A DNA stretch of 64,000 nucleotides from Lindgomyces ingoldianus. Its lineage: Eukaryota; Ascomycota; Dothideomycetes; Pleosporales; Lindgomycetaceae. The notes under the pieces were generated by a model that made no database searches, was not told the origin of the DNA, and saw only the letters and a program-made list of their open reading frames with translations. Where the stretch lies: NCBI RefSeq assembly GCF_010093535.1, contig NW_022985196.1:457835-521834 (forward strand), read 5' to 3'. Made by a program: the position numbers and the translations under genes. Shown piece after piece: positions 46,069 to 55,967 of this stretch (positions are counted from its first letter, which is position 1; each line of letters starts with the position of its first letter).

Positions 46069-46650
46069 ATGAACCCTTCTCCACTCCTTCGTCTGCCTGT
46101 CGAATTACACTGGGATATCATCGATCTCCTCGATATCCAAGACCGAGCTCGCCTAGCATGTGCGAGCCAATACTTTTCGTCAATCATCAAGCCACCAACA
46201 CATCAAGACTTCCTCGCAGCGGAAACCAGCCCGTGGGCCACCTCCAGAGATCTCTTCACCTGCAAAGGCTGCGTTCGATTTCGACATCTCCTTCAATTCA
46301 CGGACGATATGAGGAAGGGCAAGCGAGGGCGCAACGGCGTGGGAGCCAATACAAGATTTTGCATAGATTGCGGGGTTGATCAGCATTGGTTTCCGTTGGG
46401 GGCGGAGGTTACGATCATGGGAGAAACCTACGTAATCTGCAGAGACTGCAGGAAGTTCACCGATCAGGTTGGCTCGAAGGGGCTTTGCAACCCTTGCTCA
46501 CCGATATCAAGATCTGTCCGAAAGAAAAGACCAAAACCTAACACGGGAAACAACCAGTATGACAGCGAAGATGATTGGGCTTATTCGACACGATCTTGCG
46601 CGGGAGGCAAACACTCAGAGGAGATGTATGGCCTGTGGCCCGACATTTGA
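46069..46650 (+). CDS. Short F-box protein with four CxxC motifs (193 aa)
   Basis: A single exon. The F-box is at residues 6-40 (LLRLPVELHWDIIDLLDIQD, then RARLACASQYF). Behind it stand four regularly spaced CxxC pairs: CKGC (65-68), CIDC (98-101), CRDC (124-127) and CNPC (140-143). These are enough to bind two zinc ions, as in several short fungal F-box proteins. The C-terminus is basic then acidic and appears disordered. As an F-box protein it is expected to bind Skp1; no substrate can be inferred. It is the second F-box gene in 5 kb on the same strand, but its sequence is not close to the first. Confidence 0.8.
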   Translation: MNPSPLLRLPVELHWDIIDLLDIQDRARLACASQYFSSIIKPPTHQDFLAAETSPWATSRDLFTCKGCVRFRHLLQFTDDMRKGKRGRNGVGANTRFCIDCGVDQHWFPLGAEVTIMGETYVICRDCRKFTDQVGSKGLCNPCSPISRSVRKKRPKPNTGNNQYDSEDDWAYSTRSCAGGKHSEEMYGLWPDI

Positions 46651-47130
46651 GCACAGCTCGGTTTCCTTTCCTTGTTTCACCTTGCAAACGGCTTCACGAG
46701 GTCAACGACTTTGATCAATGATACCAAGAGATGACCTAGTTGTCTTTTGGCAATAGTCATTTTCACGCGAATTATTTTCCCCTCTTGTATGGCTTTAAAG
46801 CTTACAAACTGTCTTCTTCCACGTTTTTCTTCTCGCTGTCGCTATTGCACGTTTGCCAGCCTCCGTCGTTCTGTCGTACACCACGTCATGCCTACAATGC
46901 ACTTCCGCATTCACATTTTGTTAATCGCTAACCATGTACCTTCAAGACAAGCCCATTTTCACTAACTCTACTCAATTTTATGACCCATATAAATACTTCC
47001 TCATTGCCCGTAAACGTACTCTCAAGGTCTGGTACCTGGACGGGTTTTACGCCACTTAGAAAGCGTCTACTCTGCTTTTAACGCCATATTGTCCATTTAG
47101 AGTCCCATCCCCACTCCACAGTCTGTCATT
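46651..47130. other. Intergenic region upstream of the 899-aa protein gene
   Basis: About 480 bp, pyrimidine-rich at 46800-46870 and 47080-47125, the latter probably the leader of the next gene. A candidate TATA-like ATATAAATA lies near 46987-46995, roughly 140 bp before the ATG at 47131. Short frames have no motif. Confidence 0.4.
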
Positions 47131-49830
47131 ATGGTTACTCAACTAAGAAAGAGCAAAGAAAAGGAGGAGGCAAAGATCCACCATCCAGGCCCGCAACGCC
47201 TACCAGCATTACTCCAACGCCTATCTTCAATCATGCCTTCTATTCCACTGCGCAGATCGACACCAAAGCAGCGGCCGAAGAGTGCACCTAACCTAGCCTG
47301 GCTCAATCCAAGTCGCGATTCACGGCCCGAAGATAAGCGACCTCTGCTACCCCCCAAGTTGAACATTCCTACATTGTCTGATCAGCAGTGTCCATATCAT
47401 CCTACATTCTACACGTCCTTCCCTTCAATCGAAAGCCCCCGCTGCAGTAGCCTCCTCTGTCGCCTATGCCCACCCAACACCGTTCGTTCCGCAGCAGGCA
47501 GCTCTACAGGTAGCAGGAGGAATAATGCTACTAGCATCCGACCCTGTAATTCCAGCTGTGGGAGTCCATGCAGACACAGCGCGAATCCATCACGACCCAA
47601 AACACCTTGCGACCCATATCCCCATAGCCCTCTCACGGGAGTCCACAAAGCTGGTCTTTCCCATGTATCCGTCGGAGAAGAACCTGAGCTGACAAAGACA
47701 ACAGAGTTGCCCATGGGTAGCCTTCAAACATTACCCAAAATCCCTTCCCTAAAATCGCTGCTTTCCTTCTCCCCTTTATCGCCCGTATTCCGTCCACCTA
47801 CTCGCCACGGCCCTATACTCGAATCAGAGCGTGATCTCACATCTGATAGCTTCAACAATCACATCACTCCTTCTACTTTACTTCTTCCACGCAAAAAAGA
47901 GACACCTAGCCCAAAACTCCACTACATTCATGGTCTCCCACACGCGCACGACTATCCTTACGTACATAAACACGAGGTCAAACATCATTCAGCTGCAGGA
48001 GGTGTGCGACCACATACAGCAGTTGGAACCATTGGAGTAGAGAAAAAGAGGCCGGAATCTGGAGGCTCGGATTATGCGGAAACCGTCTTTTATCCGAGGA
48101 TTAGGGGCTCAACTCCGGTACCAATCAGCCCACATAGGACAGCACAGCATAATAATCATCAGTGTTCGATACAGTATCAACATCATCAACAGATGCAGAC
48201 TCAGACGCGTTTGAGATCTGGTGGTCATGTTATGCTTCATTCGGCGCATGGAAATCAGCTTACGCACATCGTGAATGCGACCAATGCGCCGCATAGTCTG
48301 GATATTTTCATTGCTAACCTACCATCCACATCCCCGCCCGTTCCCGCGACGGCGACGGCGACCGTAGGCTTAGACAGCCGACCTCCTTCACTCAGTCTAG
48401 AGGTAAACCCAACCCACATATACAGCACGTGTATTCGCAGAGCAACTCCGAGGGCCAGAGAAGTACGTGCGCAACACCAAGGGGAACATGCCCTCGATTC
48501 AGTGACTGCGGACAGCGCGAGTCCCAGCACAGAAACCTCCAGCACGACCACGCTTCAAATCCCATGCGTCGGCGGACGAAGGCTAGAACTGCGGGGAGGA
48601 AGAAGGGATGATTGCGTTCCCCGGCTTAGAGGCGGCGCTGAATCGCCTTATGGGAAAGCGAGAAGAGCGAGGATTGTGAGTGCGCGTTGGAGTTTTGGTT
48701 GCAGGAGAGGTTGCAGGGGAGATATAGATAGGAGAGATGCTGATATCGAGACATATGATCTGAGTCGTCGTCTTGGTTCACCACTTCGGCCGGCCGAGGT
48801 TAGGGTTTTGCAGGAAAGAACTGGATGGAGGAAAGATGAGATGAGGGCGAAAGGGTGTAGTCTGCCTATGCTAGCTCCTACATCCACCACGACCTCCGCG
48901 CCCGTCTGTGGACTTCGTGGGGGTGCTGGCTCTCCTTCCTCTTTACCTTCAACCTCCACATCTAAATTCTCATCTAAATCATCCCGCCCCCATCCCCTCT
49001 CCTTCCTCTCCTCTCTCTTCACTTTCCGCAAATCACTCGAAAATAGCACACCCCCGCCAGGACTACCAAAGCCGCTGAAAAACGAAGACCCCCTCCCACC
49101 AACACTGCTCTGGTTTGCGGGGGGGAGGAAGAGAGGACTGACGGTTGCAGGTTGGAAACGACAGAGGCCGAGGAAGAGGATGGGGGGGTTGTTGGGGATG
49201 GCAGTTTTTGGCTATAGGGCGGGTATGGCTTATGAGGGTGGTAGAAGGGGAGAGGGAGTGGGTGAGCGGGGAGAGGGAGAGGGGACGGACGGGGAAACGG
49301 GAGCAAAGGGGATAGGTGGTGAGAGAGGGAGGGATGAGGGTGGAGAAGGAACAAGGGATTTAGAGGGGTCTGACGGTGCCGTTGCTGGGGAGGATAGTGC
49401 TATTGAGGAGGGTGGTAGGGAAGGCGAGACTAGAAATGCTACTGGTGGAGAAGAAGCATCAGGGAAGAGAAGTGTAGAGGGTAGTGATGTTGAAAATATG
49501 GAAGAAGCTGAGAATGGAGCAGCAAAGAACGAGACCGCTGAGAATACCGAAGGCGTCGGTGGAAAGGAGAGCACTGACGAGGCTGAAAAGAATGCGGAAG
49601 ACCGAAAGATCGAGGATGAGGCTGCTGAGAATACCGAAGGTGGAGGTGGTGGCAGCGAGCATGGTGATGCTTCCTCTGGAGAGAATGTGGAAGTTCAGGA
49701 AGCAGGAAATGCTGAAGGACTTGTGGACAATACTGCCGCTTCAGGCGAAAAAACCACAGAGGCGACTACTGGAGAAATTGGCAGTGAGCACACACCCAAC
49801 GATGACGGAGAGGACACTAGCGGGAAGTGA
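47131..49830 (+). CDS. Large low-complexity protein with three LRGG motifs (899 aa)
   Basis: A single open frame of 899 residues with no recognised domain. The first about 450 residues are rich in Ser, Pro, Thr, His and Arg, with a Cys/Pro-bearing patch near 90-160 (CSSLLCRLCPPNTVRS, NSSCGSPCRHS). The middle contains three LRGG motifs at residues 487-490, 499-502 and 595-598, each followed by polar or basic sequence. The last about 250 residues are almost wholly Gly, Glu, Asp, Ala and Thr, with imperfect repeats such as ENTEG and ENVEV, encoded by a long purine-rich strand. No signal peptide; one weak hydrophobic spot (GLLGMAVFGYRAGMAY) near residue 690. The long uninterrupted frame in ordinary-GC sequence supports a real gene, but an intron could be hidden. 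Probably intrinsically disordered; function unknown. Confidence 0.65.
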   Translation: MVTQLRKSKEKEEAKIHHPGPQRLPALLQRLSSIMPSIPLRRSTPKQRPKSAPNLAWLNPSRDSRPEDKRPLLPPKLNIPTLSDQQCPYHPTFYTSFPSIESPRCSSLLCRLCPPNTVRSAAGSSTGSRRNNATSIRPCNSSCGSPCRHSANPSRPKTPCDPYPHSPLTGVHKAGLSHVSVGEEPELTKTTELPMGSLQTLPKIPSLKSLLSFSPLSPVFRPPTRHGPILESERDLTSDSFNNHITPSTLLLPRKKETPSPKLHYIHGLPHAHDYPYVHKHEVKHHSAAGGVRPHTAVGTIGVEKKRPESGGSDYAETVFYPRIRGSTPVPISPHRTAQHNNHQCSIQYQHHQQMQTQTRLRSGGHVMLHSAHGNQLTHIVNATNAPHSLDIFIANLPSTSPPVPATATATVGLDSRPPSLSLEVNPTHIYSTCIRRATPRAREVRAQHQGEHALDSVTADSASPSTETSSTTTLQIPCVGGRRLELRGGRRDDCVPRLRGGAESPYGKARRARIVSARWSFGCRRGCRGDIDRRDADIETYDLSRRLGSPLRPAEVRVLQERTGWRKDEMRAKGCSLPMLAPTSTTTSAPVCGLRGGAGSPSSLPSTSTSKFSSKSSRPHPLSFLSSLFTFRKSLENSTPPPGLPKPLKNEDPLPPTLLWFAGGRKRGLTVAGWKRQRPRKRMGGLLGMAVFGYRAGMAYEGGRRGEGVGERGEGEGTDGETGAKGIGGERGRDEGGEGTRDLEGSDGAVAGEDSAIEEGGREGETRNATGGEEASGKRSVEGSDVENMEEAENGAAKNETAENTEGVGGKESTDEAEKNAEDRKIEDEAAENTEGGGGGSEHGDASSGENVEVQEAGNAEGLVDNTAASGEKTTEATTGEIGSEHTPNDDGEDTSGK

Positions 49831-50137
49831 TTTCGAGATGATTTTGAGGTTGTTATTTGGCTAGAGCTATTTGTGAGGTTTCTTGATGAGAACTAACCCT
49901 CATTAGGTCTGTCTTGGGTCTTCTGACGCCAGTGTAGTGTCCATAGAAAGAGGAAATGAAACCTGGCCTATTAATTATTAACAAGAACCTAATTGTTAAC
50001 CTTAAACGCGCTGGAGGATCTAATATAATGAAGCAGAAGGAGATTAGCCTCACTCCCCTGTAGCCATAACCTTTAATTGACGAAAGTGGAGTTAGACACA
50101 TACCAAACTGACAGTCCCCTGCCTGCTATTTCCTCTC
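49831..50137. other. Intergenic region between convergent genes
   Basis: About 300 bp between the stop of the 899-aa protein and the stop of the kinase. It is moderately AT-rich around 49965-50030. Nothing was recognised. Confidence 0.4.
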
Positions 50138-51911
50138 TCACGATTGAAGTAAAAGCGGTGCACCATCCTTGGGCTTCGCCTCCAAAAACTCCCCTGTAAA
50201 CCAATAATGATCAACCAAGGACGCGGCGTCCTTCCGCTCCTTAGGTTCAAACTTCAACATCAGTGACAGCAAATCCGCCAAGCTGACGGCTTCCTCACGA
50301 GCAATATTCACACCTTTAATGCCCTCTCTCGCTACATTCATCGTCCTTCCGTCTTCTTCAAAACACGCAGTTCCTTGTCTGTCCCATTCCACATTTTCTG
50401 GTAATGTACCGTGGTATTCGTCTTTGATGTACCATTCACATGCGGAAAATAGCTCATCGTCTTCAACGGGGTCTTCGGGCCACGGCGGTGATACTCGTAG
50501 CCCTTTTGCAGCATCAGCGTCGTCTCGCGGCCTGGGCTCATCGTATTCGTCGAAGTACAGCCGATTCCAGGACGGGGGAAGTGGACCTAGTAATTCGATC
50601 ATTTGGTTAATGCACTCCTCAGCATGACCTCCAGATCCAATATTCAGCAAACTATAACCCCCACGCATTTCATACACACCGCATGCAAGCGCCCAAACAT
50701 CCGACGCCATGCCAGCAGAGAACTTCTCGAACCAAAGCTCAGGCGCTTTATAGGAGGCCGGGATACCGATGTCTTTAGGGGGGTGGCTGGTTTTAAAGGC
50801 TTCGCCAAAATCGAAGATCCGGATGCGCGAGGTTAGGTACTGGGGATCGAGATGGAGCATGCTCATCCGTTTGACTTGGTATTTCGGGAAGTGGGAGGAG
50901 GGTTGGGGGCCAGAGCTGTGCTGCGGATTGTGGATGATAGGGGATTGCGTTTTGGCGTATAGTTCCTCAACACTCCAGGAATGGATGGGGCCGAGTTCTA
51001 ACGCAATGTTGCCGAGTGTGAGATCTACAACATTCATTAATGGAATTAAGGGGGCTAAAGTAGTGCAACGGTTTCAGGGGGAACGTCTTACCGCCATGGC
51101 AAACACCTATTGAATGTAAATGAGCAAGCGCCTGGGCCACTTGCCGACCAACAGATCGCACAACATGCCCCCGTAATCGCTTTCCTTCGTCAATAATTTG
51201 CGCCATAGAGGGCCCTAAAGCTTCGTACACTAAACAAGCATGATTTCCATTCGGCCCATCGAAAGAAAAAACTTCAAGCAGGAGCCCGATATGACAGTCA
51301 CTAGCATGTGTCTTCTGGTCCTGCAATTGGAGATAGCCAAGATGTAGATCGCCCTGGAACGAGCTCCCGTCTGACATATCTGCTTCTGTTGCTTTGTATT
51401 TTACGGAGTGTGCTGAACACACAAATTTCAAGGCAACATATCGATGAAATTGATTGTCGCGTGCGAGCCAGACCGTGGAGAAACCTCCGAAACCAAGCTT
51501 GTGGACGATTGTGTATCGGCCGTCCTGGTATTGTTCGCCAAGGTGGACGGGGTGGTATCCTCCAGGTTTGTAGTTATGGATGTCTTCTACTTCCCGGCTG
51601 AAGGAGTCTGTGTGAAATATTGTTTCCCCTCTTCCATGGTCTTCTTCGTTGGCGGTCGAGGTATCGGTAGCTTCGCTGTTCTTCTGTTCTCCACGCTCTG
51701 AGTCACCCAGATGTCCGTCTGAATAGGGTAAGGCGTTCGAATTATGACCGAGTCCTGAAGATAGCTTTTCAAAGCTTCCTGAAGCTCTCCCGTGTTCAGA
51801 CTGACGGAAAAGAGCAGTGAGTGTTTCTCCGGCTGGCCCAGTTCTGAAATGCCGTTACTAAGAATTTACAGTCTAGGTACTAATCCATATGTCTTACGTA
51901 GGCGGTGGCAT
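50138..51911 (-). CDS. SRPK-like serine/threonine protein kinase
   Basis: Three exons: 51911-51898 (14 nt, MPPPT), 51843-51092 and 51024-50138, with introns of 54 and 67 bp; phases fit to give 550 residues. The N-terminal about 100 residues are polar. The kinase domain begins with NYKPGGYHPVHLGEQY, the classic SRPK/LAMMER-like entry, then the glycine loop LGFGGFSTVWLAR (about 121-133) and the VAIK-type lysine in YVALKFV. The catalytic loop is assembled across intron 2: VCHGDLTLGNIA (Asp about 256), with Gly instead of Arg before the Asp. DFG is in IFDFGEAF, and SYKAPELWF is the APE region. SRPK relatives phosphorylate RS-domain splicing factors, but many fungal SRPK-like paralogues have other or unknown targets. 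It holds the residues for activity: K, D, N and DFG. Confidence 0.88.
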
Positions 51912-52475
51912 TGCTTGTAATGTTCTGAAAGTCGATTTTTTTCCAGAAAGGTTTCAGGGATGCGTGAGATGAGTGTAGCAGTCCGTTTCTTGCGACTGGC
52001 GAAGTTCGTTCTAATTGCTAGATCGTAATCCGGGTGAAAGGGAAGAAAAACTATGATAGATTCAACGGGCACTGGCTGATGTCTTCAAGGACTTGGGCGC
52101 TGCTATTTCGCGCTGCCTCTAGAGCAAGTCCTGGCTGGCATCTGCAGCCTTGCTCACCGCTGATCAAATAACCGTAGTGAAGCAACACACCGAAGGGGAT
52201 GGGGGTTTTCTAAGCCAGGTATCTTCAGTGAGTAATGGACCACTCACGAATAAATTTGCGCAGATAAATTGATCGAGCTAGGGGCAGTTTGATATGGCGG
52301 GTGCTTCAATACATCGGGGCGGTGCGGCTACGCTATGCCAAGACGCCATGTCCCAAATAGGACATCCGTGAAGGCCCCACCTTTAGGGTCTAACTTCCTC
52401 AATGTTTAAATGATCATACTTCCTGGGTACTGCCTTATCTAAGGTGTTGAGCATACCCCTCCCGAGACAGTAGCA
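51912..52475. other. Intergenic region between the kinase and the repeat protein gene
   Basis: About 560 bp between divergent start codons. A minus-strand frame at 51866-52072 overlaps the first kinase exon in another phase and ends at stops on both sides, so it is not counted. No TATA box was found. Confidence 0.4.
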
Positions 52476-53730
52476 ATGGCGAGCTCACCAAACACTTATC
52501 CCATTTCCTATGTCCAAGGTTACACACCACCTAAGTACAGAAGAAAACAAGGCGCCGAGGCCAAGGCTGAACAAAATGCATTGGAGCGTTTGATATGGGA
52601 AACAGCAGATGAGTGCAAAAACATTGGCAAGGTTGAATGCTGGTGAGATATGATAGTTATACCTCCAACGTAGTCAAAGCTGAGAAGCGGACAGCCATGG
52701 CGAACACACATCTACCTTCGACCGATCGACCGGAATAAGGACTAAATGCTCCCCACACTTCACCGTTCGCTTCTATGAAGTTGGGCAGACGCGATATTAC
52801 GGTGCACACATCAATTTCTCGCCATACACCGGGGTTGGGTCCAAGCAGGACTATTGGAACAACCTTCAACGGATGTCAGTTACTTGGGGAAAAGATGGCA
52901 AAGGAAAATGCTACCCTGGATGGCGGTTCGGCGTGAGGGTGAATCATCCACCAGGAGTGTCGTCTACTTCTCTCTCGTCTACTTCTCTCTCCACCGGGAC
53001 GGCTCAAGCACCCTGGAGTTCCTCGCTTCCTCCGCTTCCTCCGTTTTATTCCCAAGCATCTCCAAGTTCTACTACTCCTAATCTAGGGAGCTTTCAAATC
53101 CCTTCCGACCTAAATAACCTCTTGAGCCCTGATGCCCTTCCGATCTCTACAAATCCCTCCCAATCGCTCTACGTACCCCCTCCTGGTTCTGGTTCGACGG
53201 ATGTCTTTGCATCGTACCAGCACCCTGCTTTCAGCTCCATCATGAGCGGGCCAGACATGTTCAGTGTTCCAAATGCCTCCGATCCTTCCGGAATGTCCGA
53301 TTTTTCGCGCCTTTCCAATCCTACAAGTATCTTAAGTTCTCTTGGTATCTCCAGTCGTGATTATGCCGTCCCCAGTCCTCCAGAGTTTTATAGTCATCCC
53401 GGCATCTCCAGTCCTCCAGGATCTTACAGTCATCCTAACATCTCCAGTCCTCCAGGATCTTACAGTCATCCTAACATCTCCAGTCCTCCAGGATCTTACA
53501 GCCATCCCGACATTTCCAGTCCTCCAGGATCTTACAGTCATCCCGACATTCCCAGTCCTCCAGGATTCTACAGTCATCCCGACATCTCCAGTCCTCCAGG
53601 GTTTTACAGTCATCCCGGCATCTCTAACCCCCCCGATATTTCCAGTCCTCCAGGGTTTTACAGTCATCCTAACATCACCAGCCCTCCCGATATTTCCAGG
53701 CCTCCAGATACATCCCATTGGTATCAGTAA
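52476..53730 (+). CDS. Protein with a Cys-containing N-terminal domain and 12-residue tandem repeats
   Basis: Exon 1 is 52476-52642. A 52-bp intron (52643-52694) joins it in phase to exon 2, 52695-53730, and yields 400 residues. Residues about 40-150 form a compact domain (ECWCHGEHTSTFDRSTG, CSPHFTVRFYEVGQTRYYGA, MSVTWGKDGKGKCYPGWRF) with five or six cysteines and many aromatics. No matching family was recognised. After a Ser/Pro/Thr-rich linker, the C-terminus holds eight 12-residue repeats, SPPG(S/F)YSHP(N/D/G)IS, plus two half units (NPPDIS, SPPDIS). No signal peptide or membrane helix is seen, so the protein may be intracellular, or an N-terminal exon is missing. Function unknown; the Ser/Pro-rich repeats suggest a disordered, possibly modified tail. 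Confidence 0.7.
53373..53706 (+). repeat. 36-bp coding tandem repeat (minisatellite)
   Basis: Eight copies of a 36-bp unit starting AGTCCTCCAGG and containing TACAGTCATCC, plus two 18-bp half copies near 53622-53639 and 53676-53693. All are in frame with the gene at 52476-53730. Unit and half-unit lengths are both multiples of three, so expansion or contraction keeps the frame. Because the unit lacks stops in other phases, long overlapping frames also appear on both strands here; these are artefacts of the repeat. Confidence 0.85.
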
Positions 53731-54101
53731 TGCACCCCTCGCACTCGACTCAACGCAGCTCCCGGACAAGCCTAACGAACAAATGCACAATATATAGCTA
53801 CGCGCTGAGGGTGAATCTAGGATACTGGACGATGGTGGTATCTAGGCTGGGTGACCAGTTACGCTTTATTCCTATTTTTATTTCCGTATGCTTGAATCAC
53901 ATTAGTATTAGGTACCTTGAACAACTTGGAAGAATTTAACGAATGAATAGACATACTTTCGAGTGATTTTTTGAGTCCAGCCGGCCGTGTTGTTCAACAG
54001 ACTTGAATTCAAAACATTTATGTATGTTTAATAGCCCTCGGGGTATCATGTGTGGTGGATCACTGCCTTCATTTTCACCTCATGTCTCTTCACTATACCC
54101 T
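53731..54101. other. Intergenic region between convergent genes
   Basis: About 370 bp between the stop of the repeat protein and the stop of CSL4. Slightly AT-rich, with no recognised feature. Confidence 0.4.
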
Positions 54102-54853
54102 TCATAATGGTTTCGCAGCTTTCCTTGATTCCTTAAGCCCAGTCTTCGGATCTTGGAACTCCTTCCATGAAATCGGATACATCTGATTCCCTGCCTCGCT
54201 CGTCGCCATGACGACGCCGAATTCGTCGGAAGCGGTTGAAAGGTAGTAATTCGACTGGTCGCCTAATGAGACCTATTCTTTGTCAGCATGTCACCCAACA
54301 ACGCCACCCTCCTCGTAGAAATTAGAAAACAACAAGAAAGAACAAAGCCCGTAGGAAGAAGGGGACTACTCACAACCTGCCCCCTCACCAAATCGCCAAC
54401 CCTAAACACCTCCTCGATCCTAACTCTGTCCTTCTCAGTCGCTCTAACATCTTCCCTTCTTATTAGTCCTTGAAAGCCCTCCCTACACACAGTATCCGCG
54501 ACAACGAGAATCTCAACAGTTGCAAATCGCTGCCCCAACCGCGTTACTTTCGCTAGAACCACGCTCTCAACCTCAGGGAGGATATTGGAGCCGCCGCCAC
54601 TGTTGGTGCCAAGAATACCGAGTGTATTTTCATTGACAGTCGTGCTAGAAGAGGGGCGCGAGATGGAAACGAGGGGTAGCGGTTTCGTGGGCGTCGTGGC
54701 ATTACTTGGGGTGCGGTAGCGGGAATTAGAGACTACAGGCCCGGCTATTGAAGCGTAGATTTGGGAGTTGTGGATGTGTGTCCCGGGGCCGGGAGCGTAT
54801 TTTGTTGCAGGACCAAGGAGTTGGCCTGGCAGGGCGAGGGAAGGGAGAGACAT
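54102..54853 (-). CDS. CSL4: Exosome complex component CSL4
   Basis: Two exons, 54853-54374 and 54272-54102, with a 101-bp intron, give 216 residues. The N-terminal domain opens with LALPGQLLGPATKYAPGPGT, the usual start of Csl4. The S1 RNA-binding domain follows (SVVLAKVTRLGQRFATVEIL, GFQGLIRREDVRATEKDRVR, VFRVGDLVRGQV) and continues across the intron into VSLGDQSNYYLSTASDEFGV. The C-terminal CSL4 block (GNQMYPISWKEFQDPKTGL) matches the short terminal region. Csl4 is one of the three cap proteins of the RNA exosome, which processes and degrades RNA in nucleus and cytoplasm. A Ser/Thr/Pro-rich insertion of about 50 residues between the N-terminal domain and S1 is typical of filamentous fungi. 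Intact. Confidence 0.93.
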
Positions 54854-55336
54854 AGTGGGTGGCGTAGCGGGAGGTTGGCGGTTTTGCGAGGGTTTGAAGG
54901 GGATTTTTTTTTCTTCAATTCTGCGTTTTTCTAAAGGGAATGGAGGCGTAAAATTGGTGAGTTCGAGGCGATTTTGTAGCTACGTGATGTGGGGTTATAG
55001 GGTTGATTGTGCAGGCTTTGAACTTTTCAGGATGCAAACGACTTCAGTTACGTAAACTTGCCCCGTTTTCTACTTGCCTATTTAGGCAAGTAGCATTCTA
55101 AAGGCATCGAACATCTGCAGCAGGGTCTAGCAACCCCTACACGTGCATTCTGCAACTACAAGATCTCTTTCTCGCCTCATCCCTTTATCCCACACTACCA
55201 AGCCGCCAATTCTCTGCGCCTCCAAAGACCGCACTTCGCAAGAATGTAAGAAGTCTCGTAAGCCCACCGATAAAATCTCTACTGGCAACTTCAGCAGCAA
55301 TGCTGCCCTGGGTCAATCTCTGTACCAAAAATCCCT
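54854..55336. other. Intergenic region upstream of CSL4
   Basis: About 480 bp between the CSL4 start and the stop of the crystallin-like protein gene. A short plus-strand frame at 55143-55346 has no motif and overlaps the neighbouring gene. A T-run lies near 54905-54912. Confidence 0.4.
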
Positions 55337-55959
55337 TTACTTATAACAGAGGTAGCTTGAAATCACATCACTCCATCCAATAGTTCGGAGATAAGGGGTG
55401 TCTCCCCTAACTGTCAAAGCTACATAATAGTCAGCCTTGTAGTCCAATGTCCACGACGGTGAGGAAGGCCTACTATTTCCTTTGCAGTTGGAGTCTACGT
55501 AGAACACGCAGCCGTACCCTGACTGCACGCGCAGCGAGCTGATGATATCGTTCCAGCCGTTGCCGAGGCCGTAGCAGTGATTCACTGGATTTTCATTAAC
55601 ATTGGGGATGGTGGAAAAGCTCGGAAAAAGGTAAGGCCTACAGTCGGAAGACAGAGCCTCGTGACGGCCGGAAAAGTTGTCATCTGCGTTTGGTTAGGTA
55701 CTCTCTTTACAGTCTTGAGTAGAGTGGATTATATGTACGTACCGGCCCAAACATCTACAATCATACTCTCGCGCTTCATCAAGTTCACATCCCTTTTGGA
55801 GACGCCGGTTGCCGTTTCATTGGATGAAAGTTGGGGAATGACAGGTAACTCCATGACTCCGAGATCGATGTTGGAAGAGGCGGTATTGCGCGTCTCGACG
55901 GCAAGGCTGGAGACGGTAGCCATGAGGGCGGCAGTGGTGAAGGTGGTGAAGAACTTCAT
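55337..55959 (-). CDS. Small secreted beta/gamma-crystallin-like protein with Kex2-type propeptide
   Basis: Two exons, 55959-55743 and 55683-55337, with a 59-bp intron, give 187 residues. A signal peptide is clear (MKFFTTFTTAALMATVSSLA). A propeptide of about 45 residues ends at dibasic sites KR 55-56 and KR 62-63 (GVSKRDVNLMKRE), as processed by Kex2. The mature part has six cysteines (SSDCRPYL, NHCYGLG, GYGCVFY, SNCKG, YLCYK) and the pattern GNGWNDIISSLRV, CVFYVDSNCKG, GWSDVISSYLCYK, like fungal beta/gamma-crystallin-fold proteins, in which such repeats bind calcium or simply stabilise the fold. Small, secreted and cysteine-bearing, it fits an apoplastic or antimicrobial-type role, but no activity can be read from sequence. 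A TATATAAG element lies about 105 bp upstream of the ATG. Confidence 0.78.
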
Positions 55960-55967
55960 GTTGGGTG

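Noticed and set aside
51866..52072. 69-residue minus-strand frame upstream of the kinase
   Set aside because: It opens at a GTG after an in-frame TGA and is out of phase with exon 2 of the kinase; the ATG of the 14-nt exon at 51898-51911 explains the start better.
53373..53706. CRISPR-like repeat array
   Set aside because: The repeats are head-to-tail with no spacers, are translated in frame, and the genome is fungal.
53332..53797. Overlapping long frames on both strands (152 and 151 residues)
   Set aside because: They arise because the 36-bp tandem repeat has no stops in these phases; the frame linked by the intron to the N-terminal domain is the real one.
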